Source: Tetrahymena elliotti 4EA
Lineage: Eukaryota > Ciliophora > Oligohymenophorea > Hymenostomatida > Tetrahymenidae
DNA length: 64,000 nucleotides
Assembly (NCBI GenBank): GCA_000231825.2
Contig: JH720330.1
Span: 328,789 to 392,788 of the forward strand
Reading direction: 5' to 3'
In this document: piece by piece, positions 27,791 through 39,625 of the stretch
How positions within the stretch are numbered: position 1 is the first letter of the stretch
Layout: each line of letters opens with the position of its first letter
Position numbers and translations under genes: made by a program
Notes under the pieces: model-generated
What the model was told of the DNA's origin: nothing
The model's database searches: none
What the model saw: the letters and a program-made list of their open reading frames with translations, nothing else

Positions 27791-28242
27791 TATATATTTT
27801 TATCCCTATAAACAAATAACTAAACAATTTCAAGGAAGGCATCAAATATATTTAGGAGTAATAAATTAAATCAATAAAAGAATTTGTACTAAAAAATTAT
27901 ATTTCACACTAACTTCCCCTTTAAAATTTAAAGATTTGAAATAGATTGGTTAAATATTACCTGTTTGTTATAATTTAAAACAATTAAATAAATCTCTCTT
28001 TCTTAATGGTTGTTTAGGTAAATTAGTACTAGATAAATAATAGAAATCCAAATTTCTTTTTATTTAGATTTTGATTCATCAAAGAAAAAAAATTTGATTA
28101 CTAAAAAAGTATCTATTTGTCTAAAATACTTAATAAAAGAATGGAGGGATTTGATCAGTTTTAATTAGATTTTGATAATCAATTAATATTTGAATTAGCT
28201 TAATATATATCTTAGATAAAATAGGAATCTTTAAATTGAGTA
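27791..28242 (+). pseudogene. Possible decayed coding sequence in shifted frames
   Basis: Directly after the 133-residue ORF, coding-like plus-strand sequence resumes in a different frame (KFDIYFYPYKQITKQFQGR, then PLKFKDLKQIGQILPVCYN), shifts again, and ends with a piece reading DFDNQLIFELAQYISQIKQ before TGA at about 28240. The last piece resembles the LRR exons elsewhere in this window. Either these are exons of one gene whose splice sites I could not fix, or a gene broken by frameshifts. Confidence 0.3.
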
Positions 28243-28829
28243 ATTGTATAATTATCCTTATTTAAATTTATATCTTCATGCATAAAACTAATTATATTTT
28301 TTTTACTCTATTATAAAAGATAATTTAATATTATTTAACTGAGTTTTAACTAATCAAAAAAGTCATATTTAATAATATAACACTCTAACGCAACACTGTA
28401 TAATTTTAAGAATAATTTGTTGTCAGTATCACTAAAATTAGCATTTAGTTTTTGTTCCATTAAATGTTATTTTTAGCAAGCTATTCAGTAACTCTTTAAG
28501 CGTTTAATAATTTAATAAAATTCCCACTTAATGAACCTATTATTTGTTGCTATAGATTAAATTTTGTAATGGTTGAGAAAATTCTTATTGTATTTATAAA
28601 CAAATAGGTATGATATGCTTGCTTATAATTTTTGTTTGAAAATAGCCATGAAAAGAAAATTATTTTTAAGAAGCAAACAATTTTGATTAAAAAAGAATGA
28701 ATCATATTGAATTTTTTACAAAAAATAGTACGAAAACATGATTTACAGATTATTTATAATTCCTACTATAAATTCTTATTATTTATCATACATATATCTT
28801 CCATCATTAATTGATTTCATAATTTTTTG
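28243..28829. other. Gene-free AT-rich spacer
   Basis: Nothing recognised. A short plus-strand ORF beginning at 28738 overlaps the last exon of the minus-strand LRR locus and is treated as its shadow. Confidence 0.5.
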
Positions 28830-30060
28830 TCATAATGTATTTATTTTTTTTTCAACAAGTCTCACCATCTTTATTATTTTTTACTTAAAGGCAAGCAATT
28901 CCTTAACTGAAATCTTATTTTTTCTGAAAAAAATATGAGCATTTCAAAAAAAAAATATTAAATAAAATACTCAAAAGTCAGATTCAAAATAGTTAGCCTT
29001 TTACAAATTTTCAAACCATCTGCAAGAGCCTAGAAACTTTAACTTAAGACTTTATTTTAACTATTTACATTATTTTAGAATTTTTTAAGATTTAAAAATA
29101 ATATACCATAAATTCAATTTCAATGTAGAAAGTCTTTAACATTTAGATATACAATCAACTAGGTTTATAGTTCCTGTTAAACCTATTTAGTTTTTGCTAA
29201 AATATACATTAATAAAGCAAATAAATTAATTTAATGCATTAATATACCTCAAATTTAAATCAAGGAAGTTTAGTTAATTACATGATATTAAACTGTTAGC
29301 AATAAAAGATATACTATTAGCACCAATTTCATTATTACTAAAATTATTTAATTTAAATCTAAATGTTTAAATTATCTAAAATAATTAAAATAATTAGTTT
29401 ATTTTGAAAAAGATTTTAAATACCCTGAATATTAAAATATAATAGCTTTACCTCAAATCTAGCTTTAAAATATTTAATTTTGAACAATCTGATAGTTTTT
29501 GAGCAATTTAAATAGAGACCTTTTACTCAATTGAATTTCCTCTATTGTTTTATTTTAATAAAATTAAGAAAGAAAGAAAGAAAGAAAGGAAAATTTACCT
29601 CAAATTAATTGTTATTATTTCACAATTACTAAATTCAGTTTATTTAAACTTTTTTATAAATAAATTAAATTTACTAAAAAACTTAAATTTAGTAAATCTT
29701 ACTTGTTTTAAACTATTTATTAACATTATTTTAAATCTAATTCTTTTTATTTTTTAAACTTATTTTAGAAATCTCTAATTAATATATCAAAATTTTTTAA
29801 TACATTTAAAATTTGTTTTTATATCTTAATGGCTATTTAAAAAGCTAAAAATTCTTTAAATTTTTTAAAATAAATTTCCTAAATCATTTTTTATATCCCC
29901 TCTAGAATTTTTAAATACTTTAGCTCAAATTTCAAATAATTTAATATAAATGAACAGTATTTATTAATAGATTATTTTTACTAAAAAAGATCTCTGAGAT
30001 GATAGTAGATTAGTCTAGCTTGAATCTATCTCAGCTTAAGAAAAAGTTTGCTACTATACT
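28830..30060 (-). CDS. Leucine-rich-repeat locus, possibly degenerate (gene B)
   Basis: Minus-strand LRR exons with the same architecture as gene A. Clear repeats are ISKCQRLSTLKLNL (near 29110-29160), EIGANSISFIANSLISCNQL (near 29250-29315), LSDCSKLNILKLDLR (near 29455-29500) and FQALADGLKICKRLTILNL (near 28985-29040). Weaker repeats lie near 29600, 29740 and 29860. The last exon begins KNKISVKELLAFK and ends KMVRLVEKKINTL with TGA at 28830-28832, echoing the ends of genes A and C. No convincing start ATG was found; LRR-like sequence fades near 30060. It may be an intact gene with an unrecognised first exon, or a pseudogene. An intron near 29567-29589 holds a GAAA tetranucleotide run. Confidence 0.5.
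29567..29589. repeat. GAAA tetranucleotide microsatellite
   Basis: About five to six tandem GAAA units within a presumed intron of LRR locus B. The plus-strand ORF starting at 29545 reads across it and is judged to be chance. Confidence 0.8.
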
Positions 30061-30410
30061 TTATGTTCACTCGAGATAATTTAATTATGATAATTGTATA
30101 TCTTAAATTGGAAGAATTATTCTTTCATTATAAATATATAAAGATAACCTTTAAAAATATTCAAGATTTTCTAAAATTATTAGCTGATAAAAGTTGAAAA
30201 ATGCCTTTATCTTCATTTGTTTTGTTTCATTCAATTGATAAATAATTTTCCTATTTTAATTTATACAAACAATAAAACTCTCTATCAGATAAATAATAAC
30301 ATAAATTATTTTTTTAGTTAATAATTAGCTATTTAATTAAATAAGTAAAAATAAAATCAAAATATATTCATACACATATCATAACAGTTAAATCTTTAAA
30401 AAGATATTAA
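30061..30410. other. Gene-free AT-rich spacer
   Basis: Lies between the fading 5' end of minus-strand LRR locus B and the plus-strand eEF1B-like gene, so it may be a divergent promoter region. No element recognised. Confidence 0.5.
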
Positions 30411-30934
30411 ATGAATATCAACAAATAATTTTTAGAACAGCTTAATTAGATTGTATTATACATTTTTATTAATATTTACAAAATTTTAAACATTTTTTCT
30501 AAAGAAACACTAAAATATATTTGAACTTGATGATCCTGATTGTAATGAGGTCACATAAAATCGAGATGAAGCAAAAGTTGTAAAGCATGTAATTCAATTA
30601 TTATTGAGAATGGTTTATTATAAATATTTTAATAATTAAGGATTTAGTATTAGAAACATCAAAAGGTCCTAAAACCTGCATAACATTAGAAGTAAAGCCT
30701 TATGATACATTAATAGATTTAGATGCCCTTGCAAGTGAAATTTTTATTAAAATAAAACCTGAAGGATTAACTTGGAAGAAAGAATATAAAGTAATGCCAA
30801 TAGCTTTTGGTTTAAAAAAAATAGTTTTAGCTTGTATTATAGAAGATGAGAAAGTAATTGTCGATGACGTGATGGACAAAATAGCTGATTTAGGTGAAAT
30901 AAGTGTTGATTTTTCATCATTTACTAAAATTTGA
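30411..30934 (+). CDS. Short eEF1B (EF-1 beta/delta) exchange-domain protein
   Basis: Three exons (30411-30452, 30505-30579, 30641-30934) total 411 bases and encode 136 residues. Residues about 18-38 (NIFELDDPD...) resemble the acidic 'DLFG' block that precedes the exchange domain. From about residue 50 the sequence matches the EF1 guanine-nucleotide-exchange domain: LEVKPYDTLIDLDAL, then GLTWKKEYKVMPIAFGLKKI, then IIEDEKVIVDDVMDKIADL, ending in FSSFTKI. The canonical factor recharges eEF1A by swapping GDP for GTP during translation elongation and is about 220 residues. This one lacks the N-terminal GST-like/interaction domain. Two AT-rich introns have good GT..AG borders. It could be a paralogue, an alternative short form, or a retired copy. 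The minus-strand ORF at 30700-30945 is a shadow. Confidence 0.85.
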
Positions 30935-31613
30935 GTAATTATCAAAATAGAACTTAGTAACTAGCTGTTTGATTTTATAAATTCAAGTATTTTTGTTTAA
31001 TTATTTATCAAGTATATAAAACTTACTTAGTATATTTTGTTAAAAAAATAAATACCTAATCCAATTTTAATGTTTCATTAATACAGATAGATTTCATCTA
31101 TTTATGATAAGAGGTTTATTCTTATCAAGAAAACAATAAAAAACCATAAATAAATTTGTTAATTTAGCTACAGAAGTATTTACTATCATTTGTCAGAAAA
31201 ATTTTGTTTGGCATACAAATTTAATAAATGCAAGTATTACAATTTTAGTAAAATCCTTAATTTACTTTATAAAATAAAAATAAACATTTTAGTTTTTTAT
31301 TGAAAGACCAAATTAAATGAAAGATTTTTAGCAATTTATCTTTTTCACCCCACTTAATTCTTATATTCTAATAATCTTAATAATATATTTTTAATAGTTT
31401 TTAAAGATTTTAAAGGGTCATCAATTGAAAATTAAAGGTTAGCATAAATAAATTTATTTTGAATTCAAAAATCTTTTGAAATAAACAACCCATAAAGATA
31501 AAAAAATTAAGATAAAATGAAATCGTAAAAAATATTTATTCATTCACAATAGATAAATTTAAACTAAAAAAAGAAGAATAAATTATATTATGCTTAGTTA
31601 TTGATTTATTTAT
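30935..31613. other. Convergent intergenic region
   Basis: Between the 3' ends of the eEF1B-like gene and the kinase gene. The only structure noted is a small inverted repeat near 31108-31128 (GATAAG ... CTTATC). No gene seen. Confidence 0.5.
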
Positions 31614-34600
31614 TCATTTGATACTTAATTGCTATGATGAATTAATTTTCTTTGAATTACTTTATTCGATTAGTCTTTATTTTTCTATTGTATGATGCTT
31701 TTATGTCTTTTCACTTTCACTAATACTATCACTTCTTTAAGAAAGTTCATAAAATAATTCTTCATAAGAATTGTTGGAGCTTATATTAGGCTCTTCTTTA
31801 TTTTTCTAAATAGAAATTAAACTCATATTTTAACTACTTCTATAACCTCCCAATGATTATGCACTATTATTCTAATTACTTGGCTGATTATTTAAGTTTG
31901 TAACTATTCTAGAATATAAACGGTTTCTTTAAAGTAGCTGATTATTATTAATATCTCTTTAATTACTGGGAGAAGTAAATTAGCTTATATTCATAGAAGA
32001 AATATCAAAACCAAGTGTGCTATTACTAATGCTATTATTTTAGTTACTTTAATTTTATTGTGATGAGCTTTAATTAGACAAATTTTACTGATTTTCTGCT
32101 CTTTCTTCAGTATGTATACTATTTAATATAGATTGATTAGGTGAAGCTGAGTTTATAGATATGCTTGGATTGTTATTAGATAAGGATAAATCAATACCAA
32201 GAGTACCACTACTTTAATTAGAGTTTTCATTTTAGTTTTAATTGCTAGAAATATTTAGATTAGCCTATTAAGAATTTATGCTTTAAACTTAGTTTGTTTA
32301 CTATATTATTAGTTGGCTAGTCTAAGTTTCTGTTAAGCTATCTTAACTTTGTTGACTTTAAGATTAATTTATGCTTAACTGAATTATCTGATTGTTACTT
32401 GTTTAGTTATTTTAAGGTACTATTTGTATAATTTCATTACTATTTTCTGTTGAATCATTCATATTTACAATTAAATTAATATTATTATTATTTTAATCTG
32501 TAGCTTAATTCTCATCCAAAAAGTTTTCTGTAATATCATCTTGTTTTATTAAAACATTTAATTATTGTTAAGTACATAGATCAGAGAAGTAGGATTGATT
32601 ACTAGAAGAGGCATCTTAAATAGTACTTATAGCTGAGACATCAATGTCATTATTTTAGCTGCTTGCTAAAACATTCTAATACAATTAAAGCTCCTAGCTC
32701 AAGTTTTGGCTTGAAGATAAATTATGCCCCAAAATTTAGCTTGTAGATTTATTTTTAATTAATTTCTCAATTCTTTCTTTTATTTCATCAGTACGTTTGT
32801 AGGCTTCAATGATATTTTCTGAAGTTTCTGTTTAAAATTTAATAATAGATTTCTCAGTTTCTTCCATATGGAGAGCTAGTTCGAAAAAGACTTCATTCTT
32901 GTAATGCAATTTAATCAATTTCATGTAAATCCTATTAAGAAGTTGTAAATCTTCATTGGAAATTTTTTCAATTTTGTAGCTAATCAATTCGTTTTCAATT
33001 TATGATTTTAATTCATTCACATTGAATTCATATTTATTTTGTTGTAATTTTAAAATTATATACCTTTGATTAAAAATGTCAATCATTTTATTGCAAAAAT
33101 CAGATTAGCTGCATTTAGTTTTGTTTATCAAACATTTTTCAAATATTTTATTTAAGGCATTCTTAACATGCTCATTTTCCAAACTGTAAGCTTTTTTAAC
33201 TTAACTAAAATTAGTTTCATTGAGATATGTACTACAGTTGAGATAAATTTATGCTTTATAATCTTAATAATGGTTCATTTTCTACTAATTAATGATTAAA
33301 TAAAGGAGACCTTCATAATTTTTAAGGATATCGTGAGATTGTAAGGAAATAAGCATCTAAAAAGTTTTATCTTAATTAAGGCTTTTAAGTCGATTAAGAT
33401 CGAAATTAACTTTTAATTCACATTTTCTTTTTTAAACAATTTGTAAAATAACTTTTTTGATATGAACATAAAATTCTTAATAAGACCAGACTTTATTTGA
33501 GTTAATTTCTTGACAATCATAAATTAAATTCATAAATATCTCAAATTTCTACCACATAAAATATTTGGCTCTAGATTTTATTGTATCAAGTTGACAATCA
33601 ACAACAGTCATTATGAGATTTATAAAATCTTAACTAAAGATATCTGAAAGCTCTCTTTGTATATTTTTAGTGATAAACTGTGCTTTTTATTCATTATTTG
33701 CCTCTTTTTCTTCTATTCTTTACCCTCTTGCAAGTTCATAAATAACAATTATAATAGGAGTTAAATCTGTATTTTCATTAATAGGCATACCTTTATTTTA
33801 CAAGTAGCTTTTATAAGATATGGTGCCAAAATTTGACATGCAATAACTAAAGATTTAATATAATTCTGCTATCCCAAAATCTATTAGAATAGGTTCATCA
33901 GTATATCTCCAAACTATATTCAAGAGCTTAATATCTTTATGGAGTATTTTATTATCTTTAAGTATTTCAAATATTTATTCGAGCCTTAACATACAGACAA
34001 ACAAATCATTTTTTGAAAATATTCTCTATTTTCTTTTTTACTTAGTTTGCCTCATCTAAGGAATGTAGGTTATCTAATCCTTAAATTAAATTGAAGAAGA
34101 AAATGAAGAAGACATCCAATTATCTTATGTACTTTCGCCATTAGAAATAGGAGAAATAGCTGAAGAAACAGAAGTGTTTCTTTATCGCTAACTATCACCT
34201 TATACAATATGTACTTCTGATAATTTAAATTCTTAGGAAACTCTCCTATCCTGTTCAAAAACTTAATCGAATCCATCAGTTTAATACGATTTAGTAGAAG
34301 CAAGAGAATTTGCCTTACTTCTAAATTCATTAATTTCTGAAATACTATCTTAAAAATTAAATCTAAAATGCCCTTATTAATCTAAAATATCATTTTAATT
34401 AATTGGATAGTATTCAAGTATTAGAAAAATTTAATTATCTTAAATAAAATGGTGAATATATCTGTTGAAGGAATGGTATCCTATATTCTAAAAAAATGGT
34501 AGATACTTTTAGTGCTACTTTTCTCTCAAATATATGCAAATAGCAACTTCCTAAATAAAACTATAAGCATCAATTTATGCTACATCCTCTATTGAGCCAA

Positions 34601-36920
34601 AATCAAATACTTTTACACAAACTTTTGAACCACCCTTTTCTTTGATACTAAGAATATAAGTTTTATTACTATTTTCTTTATTTTATTCAAATTTTTTTTC
34701 TTATGTCTTGACAATTTCTTCATTCTAATTTTTTTCTAACTCTATTACTATATCTTATAAATTTTTTATCTCAATTTCTATGATGCTTTAGTTTTCCTTT
34801 AACTGATTTAAATTTTGTTAATTTTTAAAATCATTTTCATAATCTTATATTTTTTTTTTAAGTTCTTTTATTTCTAATTATTTTCTAAATATTATTTTAA
34901 ATATCCTGAATTAGAAATTGTTGAATTAAAAAACTAAATCAAAAATTTTTTACTTCTCCTACTGATCTTAAGATTATAGAATTTCATATAAAAGGTTATT
35001 CATTATTTTTCTTATTGAAATTATTGGATTATCTCTTTCAATATTTAAAGGCATTATTTTTAAAGTTTTATTATAAAATGTTTTCATGAGTTTTTAACAA
35101 GAAAGACTCCAAAATAATTAAAATTATTTTTTATCTTTGCTTGTATCTATCAGATCTTTTTCGAGTTCCTCAACTAATTCATCATATTTTTCTTCACTTT
35201 TGCCTTTATCATCAATTTTTTTAACTATGTAATACCTAAGTTACTCTAGATATAACATGTAATTTATGTAAAATTTTTAAGGAGCAAGAATAGATAAACA
35301 CCTCCATATATTAAGAAATTTTATTGGTTCTTTACTATAAATATAAACTTCAGCTATTTGTTATAAATATTTTTCTAAATTGCCAGAATTTTTGCAAGAT
35401 TCTTTGAATTCTTATTATTATTTTTCTATCAAATCTATATATTTTTCATAATCAGTCATTTTGTGACATTACTAATCTTTATCTATTAAATTTTCTTTTT
35501 TCATGACCTCTCTAATTACTGATAAGCATAATTTTTTTAGTTATTTTTAGTCATTTTCTGGTAATTATGAAAGAAAAGGAAAGCATTTCTATATTTATTA
35601 AACACCTAAATCAAATTTAGGACTTAATTTATAGATTAGTAAAGATTCCTTTAATAAATTAAACATGGTATTTTCATCAGATTTACCTTATATCTGTCTT
35701 AAGAAATAGTAGCATAAAAAAAAATTTTCAAAAAATAATTCTTCTACTTCTTTAATTTATTTTTTAAAATTTATATCTTTCTTTGTCTTTTTAATAAAAA
35801 CTTATCTCGTTTTTGAACTTTATGAAGAAGTAATGAGACTTTGAGCCTAATTTTTTGCATATGAAAAGAAATCTTAATCATCAATCTTGATTTTGCATGT
35901 TTAAAGATTAAGATCAGGATACTTTTTTAAAAGAAGTTTGAAGAAATATTTTTTACAAATTATGTAATCCTAAAATTTGTGATCTTAATCAAAGTTAGTT
36001 TAGCTGAATCCTTTGTAATAGTGATAGCTAAGCATAAGCTTATCAAAAAATTTTGAATCTTAGATTTAAAAAGACATCTTTTTAATTAATTTGTCACAGG
36101 ATTTACATATGTCATATGTTAATATGTAAAGATCATTCTTGCAAATATTCTGTATTACTATAACAATTAGTTAAAAATAAATGATAGATTTCTCATCATC
36201 AGATTATTCACTATCCAAGTTTTAGCTAAGAAGTGTAAGTGCATTACTTAGAAGCTCATACAAATAGGATTCTATATTCAAATAAAATGCAGAGTTGGAA
36301 AAATAAAAATTTGTAATTGACAATTTGAATATTTTAACTCGTTCAATAAAATTTGTTTTTTTATTCTTAAAAGGTAGAAGTATTTATTTAATACATTAGT
36401 CAGTGAGTTATCCCTCTTTCAAATACTCAATACATTTATTTATAGAATTACTTGCAAATTTAAATAATTCTTTTTAATTTAATGTATTTCTTCTTTGTTG
36501 GCGTTAAACATCTACATATTTGTTAACCTTACTTTAATTCTTAAAGTAGAACTATTTTTTTTTAATTTATTTTTTCACAGGTGAAGTTACCAAAACTTAA
36601 GAGATTACTAAAACCTAGTTTATTAAGCCCAATACTTTTGCTTAAAGCCCACTCTACTTACTGATTGAGTCATTAACGTAGTCTGATAATCTTTTTTTAA
36701 GATCTTTATTAAAAGTTAAGCTTGAGCAATAATCTCTTAAAGTCTACAGCTTAGTTGGATCATAATGATATCTGCTCATTATTCTTTAAATTAAAGCTTT
36801 TTACTCATTACCTTTGAATCTAATATCTTTTAAAAGCGATTTGGGAATTTAAATCTTTTAAATTTTTTTACTTTTCAGATACTTCTTCTTTTAAACAAAC
36901 ATGAAAAAACTTTTTTTCAT
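31614..36920 (-). CDS. Large divergent protein kinase with coiled coil and Q/N-rich tail
   Basis: One uninterrupted exon of 1,769 codons in the ciliate code. ATGs at 36920, 36902 and 36779 are in frame; the first is used here. Residues 1-670 are an unrecognised region with a CKSC pair near residue 273. Residues about 670-745 form a coiled coil. A kinase domain follows: VCVK lysine at residue 770, SFIQEVAICIYLRE as helix C, IFLILEYY as hinge, HKDIKLLN with catalytic Asp 996, and LIDFG with Asp 1014. Unusual points: no recognisable glycine-rich loop, an insert of over 100 residues (partly Ser-rich) between hinge and catalytic loop, and FGTISYKSYLQ where GT..Y..APE is expected. Residues about 1405-1768 are Asn/Gln/Ser-rich. 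The ATP-site Lys, Glu, Asp and Asn persist, so activity is possible but not assured. The subfamily is not identified. Confidence 0.88.
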
Positions 36921-37191
36921 TTGCAAACAACTGAAAGTTCTACTTTTCTTCTTTTTTTTGTTGGCTTAAATTTTGTAATTATCATAAAATCAGTAAAAAA
37001 ATAAAGTAGAACTAATTTTTAAAGTAGTTTTTTTAGTAGAAATAAATAAATTTAATAATTAAAATTTATTCTGAAGTTAAATTTGATCTGCTATGCAGTT
37101 AAAACCAGAAATAAAATTTTAAATCTAATTTTAATTATTTATTTATTTATTTTCATAGTATTTTTTTTATTTCTTCATAAAGTTCTACTTT
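36543..37191. repeat. Four copies of AAAGTAGAACT around the kinase start
   Basis: The 11-mer occurs at 36543-36553 and 37003-37013 on the plus strand and inverted at 36936-36946 and 37181-37191. The first copy is in coding sequence; the others are at or upstream of the kinase start, in the divergent spacer shared with LRR gene C. A regulatory role is only a guess. Confidence 0.5.
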
Positions 37192-37917
37192 AAAACACAA
37201 AATAAATTAATAAATACTTTAAAAAATAAAATTATTATTTTAATCCTAGAAAACTTAATGATAAATTAATGTATTCATTATTATCTTCTCAATTTTAAAA
37301 TAATTTAATGACCAAAATAAAATTAACACCAAAGATGGAAGAGAAATATATTTCTCTTTTGTTAATAATATTTAATGTACTTTTATCAATATAAAACTTA
37401 TAATTAAATAAGAATAAAATATCTGCATAACTCAATAAATATTTTTAAAATTATTACTTTTTCTCGTTTAAAACAAAAAAATACTTAGATTCTCTTTTGA
37501 ATTTTAATTTTAGAATATGAATAAATAAAATTTATCAATAAGTTTAATTTCACTAAAAATCTATTATCTGTTAAAATAACTGTTAAATTCAGTCTAATAA
37601 AAAACATTAGATTTTTCACCAAGTAAAAATTCTATTTTGATATAAGAAAGTTGATTTATTTTTTCAAACAGTTTTCAATTAAGTTTTTCTAAAATTAGAT
37701 AAGAAATATTGTTTTGGAGAAAAAAAAATAGAGATAAAAATGATAACAATCAAAAGCTTACATGAAATAAAAAAAAATGGAAAATATAGAGTAAAAATTT
37801 ATTTTTTTTTAAAAAAAGTTAGCTTCTACTGATTTTGTAAATTCAAATAACTTGTCAGTAAATCTGAAGTATTTTAGCTTTTGAAATAAATTAAATTATA
37901 GAATTTTTAAAAATAAT
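36921..37917. other. Divergent intergenic region
   Basis: Lies between the starts of the minus-strand kinase and the plus-strand LRR gene C, so it should contain both promoters. Apart from the AAAGTAGAACT copies noted separately, I see only AT-rich sequence. Confidence 0.6.
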
Positions 37918-38982
37918 ATGAAAAGTATTTCCCAACAGATAACAATCATATCAGATTCTTTAAAGAAATGCCAAAATCTTAACAGTCTTACAATAGATTT
38001 GAGGTTATTAAGATATTTATTTTTATTTGAATTCGAAATATTCATTTTTCTAAAAACTATAATGAAAATAAATAGTCTTAACTAAATTGAACGACCATCT
38101 GTTACTTATTTAGTTTCTGTTTTGAAAGAAAATTCTAATCTAACTAATTTGCGTTTTTATTTAAGGTAAATATTTATAAATTAAACTTTTTATAATTTTA
38201 TTCTAAAACAATTGCAAAACCTAACTGATTTTAGCTAGGACTAGGTTTTTTTACTCATAAATTATTTTTAGTTAGTTATTTATCAAAAATATCAATAAAA
38301 TGCAAATGAAATCGAAGAAGAAGGATTGACCCAAATGTTTGATGAATTAAAGTAGTGCTAAAAACTTTCTTCATTTGACATTTATCTATTGTAAATTTAA
38401 ACACACTTAGATAATTAATTATTTTCCAAAATAGCCATCTTAAAGTTAGTGATACTTAAGTTGCTTCCATAGTTTAGATTTTAAGATAAATCCCTTTCCT
38501 AACTTCTCTCACTTTAGGGATAGCGTATTATTATTTCTATTTATTAAATTTATTTATCATAAATATTAAAATTAAAAGTTACTCCTAAATTAAAGAATAA
38601 GGGGCATTGGCTTTTGCTTAAGAACTTGCTTAGTTTTAGCATTATACTTCTCTTATGTTAGGATTTCTGTATTTCTTTATATACTCCTATTACATTAAAA
38701 TTCTTTTATCTTGTTTTAAATAAATATATTAAATGCTAAAATTATAAAAAGCTACAATCAAATTGGTGATAATGGTTCAGCTGCTATTTCAAATGCTTTA
38801 AGAAGTTTAGTGAAACTAAAAATTCTTGAAGTCAATTTCACGTAAACATTCACATTATTTAATGAATTCATATTTATTATTTTTCTATTAAAAGAAACAA
38901 TATGACGAGTCTAAATGGTGCAAGACCTTTTTATAAGAAGTTATACAAACTGAAAAGGTTAGTTTTGATTCAAGTGAGTTGA
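37918..38982 (+). CDS. Leucine-rich-repeat protein, many small exons (gene C)
   Basis: Start ATG at 37918 gives MKSISQQITIISDSLKKC then LNSLTIDL, split by a GT donor at 38004. Exon 2 (38076-38165) reads IERPSVTYLVSVLKENSNL. Later repeats are IEEEGLTQMFDELKQCQKL, VASIVQILRQIPFLTSLTL, GALAFAQELAQFQHYTSLML and IGDNGSAAISNALRSLVKL. The last exon ends YKLKRLVLIQVS with TGA at 38980-38982. Between exon 2 and the third repeat, the presumed intron is itself stop-free and contains an LRR-like LKQLQNLTDFS, so that junction is uncertain. Six to seven repeats of about 28 residues suggest a short LRR arc for protein binding. It shares exon design with genes A and B. Confidence 0.6.
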
Positions 38983-39625
38983 TCGATTTTAGCTTATAAC
39001 AGTGTCCTGTCTTTTATCTAAATCAAGAAATAATTTTAATAAACATAGAGCCTTAATTAATTTGAATCTATTTAAAATTTATAAAATATAAATTTATAGC
39101 AATTAAAAAACAATCATTTTTTATATTAATTTCTTATAAATATTTATATCAAAACAATTTTTTTTGTTAACCTTTTTGGTAAACAAAACAAAAAATCAAA
39201 TATTTTTAAAAAAGTACCCACTTTTAAGTATTGAATAATAAAGAACTAAATGGAAATATTCTATTTTAATTATTAAAATATCTGTTTTTATCTACAAAAT
39301 AAATTAAATAAATTGAGATATTATTTTAACTCAATAACAAGATTAAAAATGCAATTATTTTAGTTCTTTTCTAATTTTATAATAATATTTTTTTATTACA
39401 ATATTAAATATTTAATACTTGATATCTAAGGCCATTAAAAATATTTAGCTCTTTTTATTAATAATACCAGAAAACTCCTTCAATTTGAATAGATTCTATG
39501 ATTAAATAAATTTAATAAGTTAATAAAGTGAATCCTTTTTTACTAATCAGATAATTTTGAACAAAATATTTATTGTCATTTTAATAACGCAAACCACTAA
39601 GAAGGAAAATTAAGGAGATAATAAA
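38983..39625. other. Gene-free AT-rich spacer
   Basis: Downstream of LRR gene C and upstream of the phosphodiesterase gene; presumably the latter's promoter. No element recognised. Confidence 0.6.

Noticed and set aside
28738..28938. 66-codon hydrophobic plus-strand ORF
   Set aside because: It lies mostly opposite the last exon of LRR locus B, and its Ile/Phe/Leu composition is typical of AT-rich noise.
30700..30945. 81-codon minus-strand ORF
   Set aside because: It lies opposite the well-matched eEF1B exchange domain and is a shadow.
31108..31128. Small GATAAG...CTTATC inverted repeat
   Set aside because: A six-base stem is too short to call a terminator or structured RNA in a eukaryotic spacer.
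34070..34330. 86-codon minus-strand ORF rich in leucine
   Set aside because: It is out of frame with the 1,769-codon kinase ORF that covers the same bases on the same strand.
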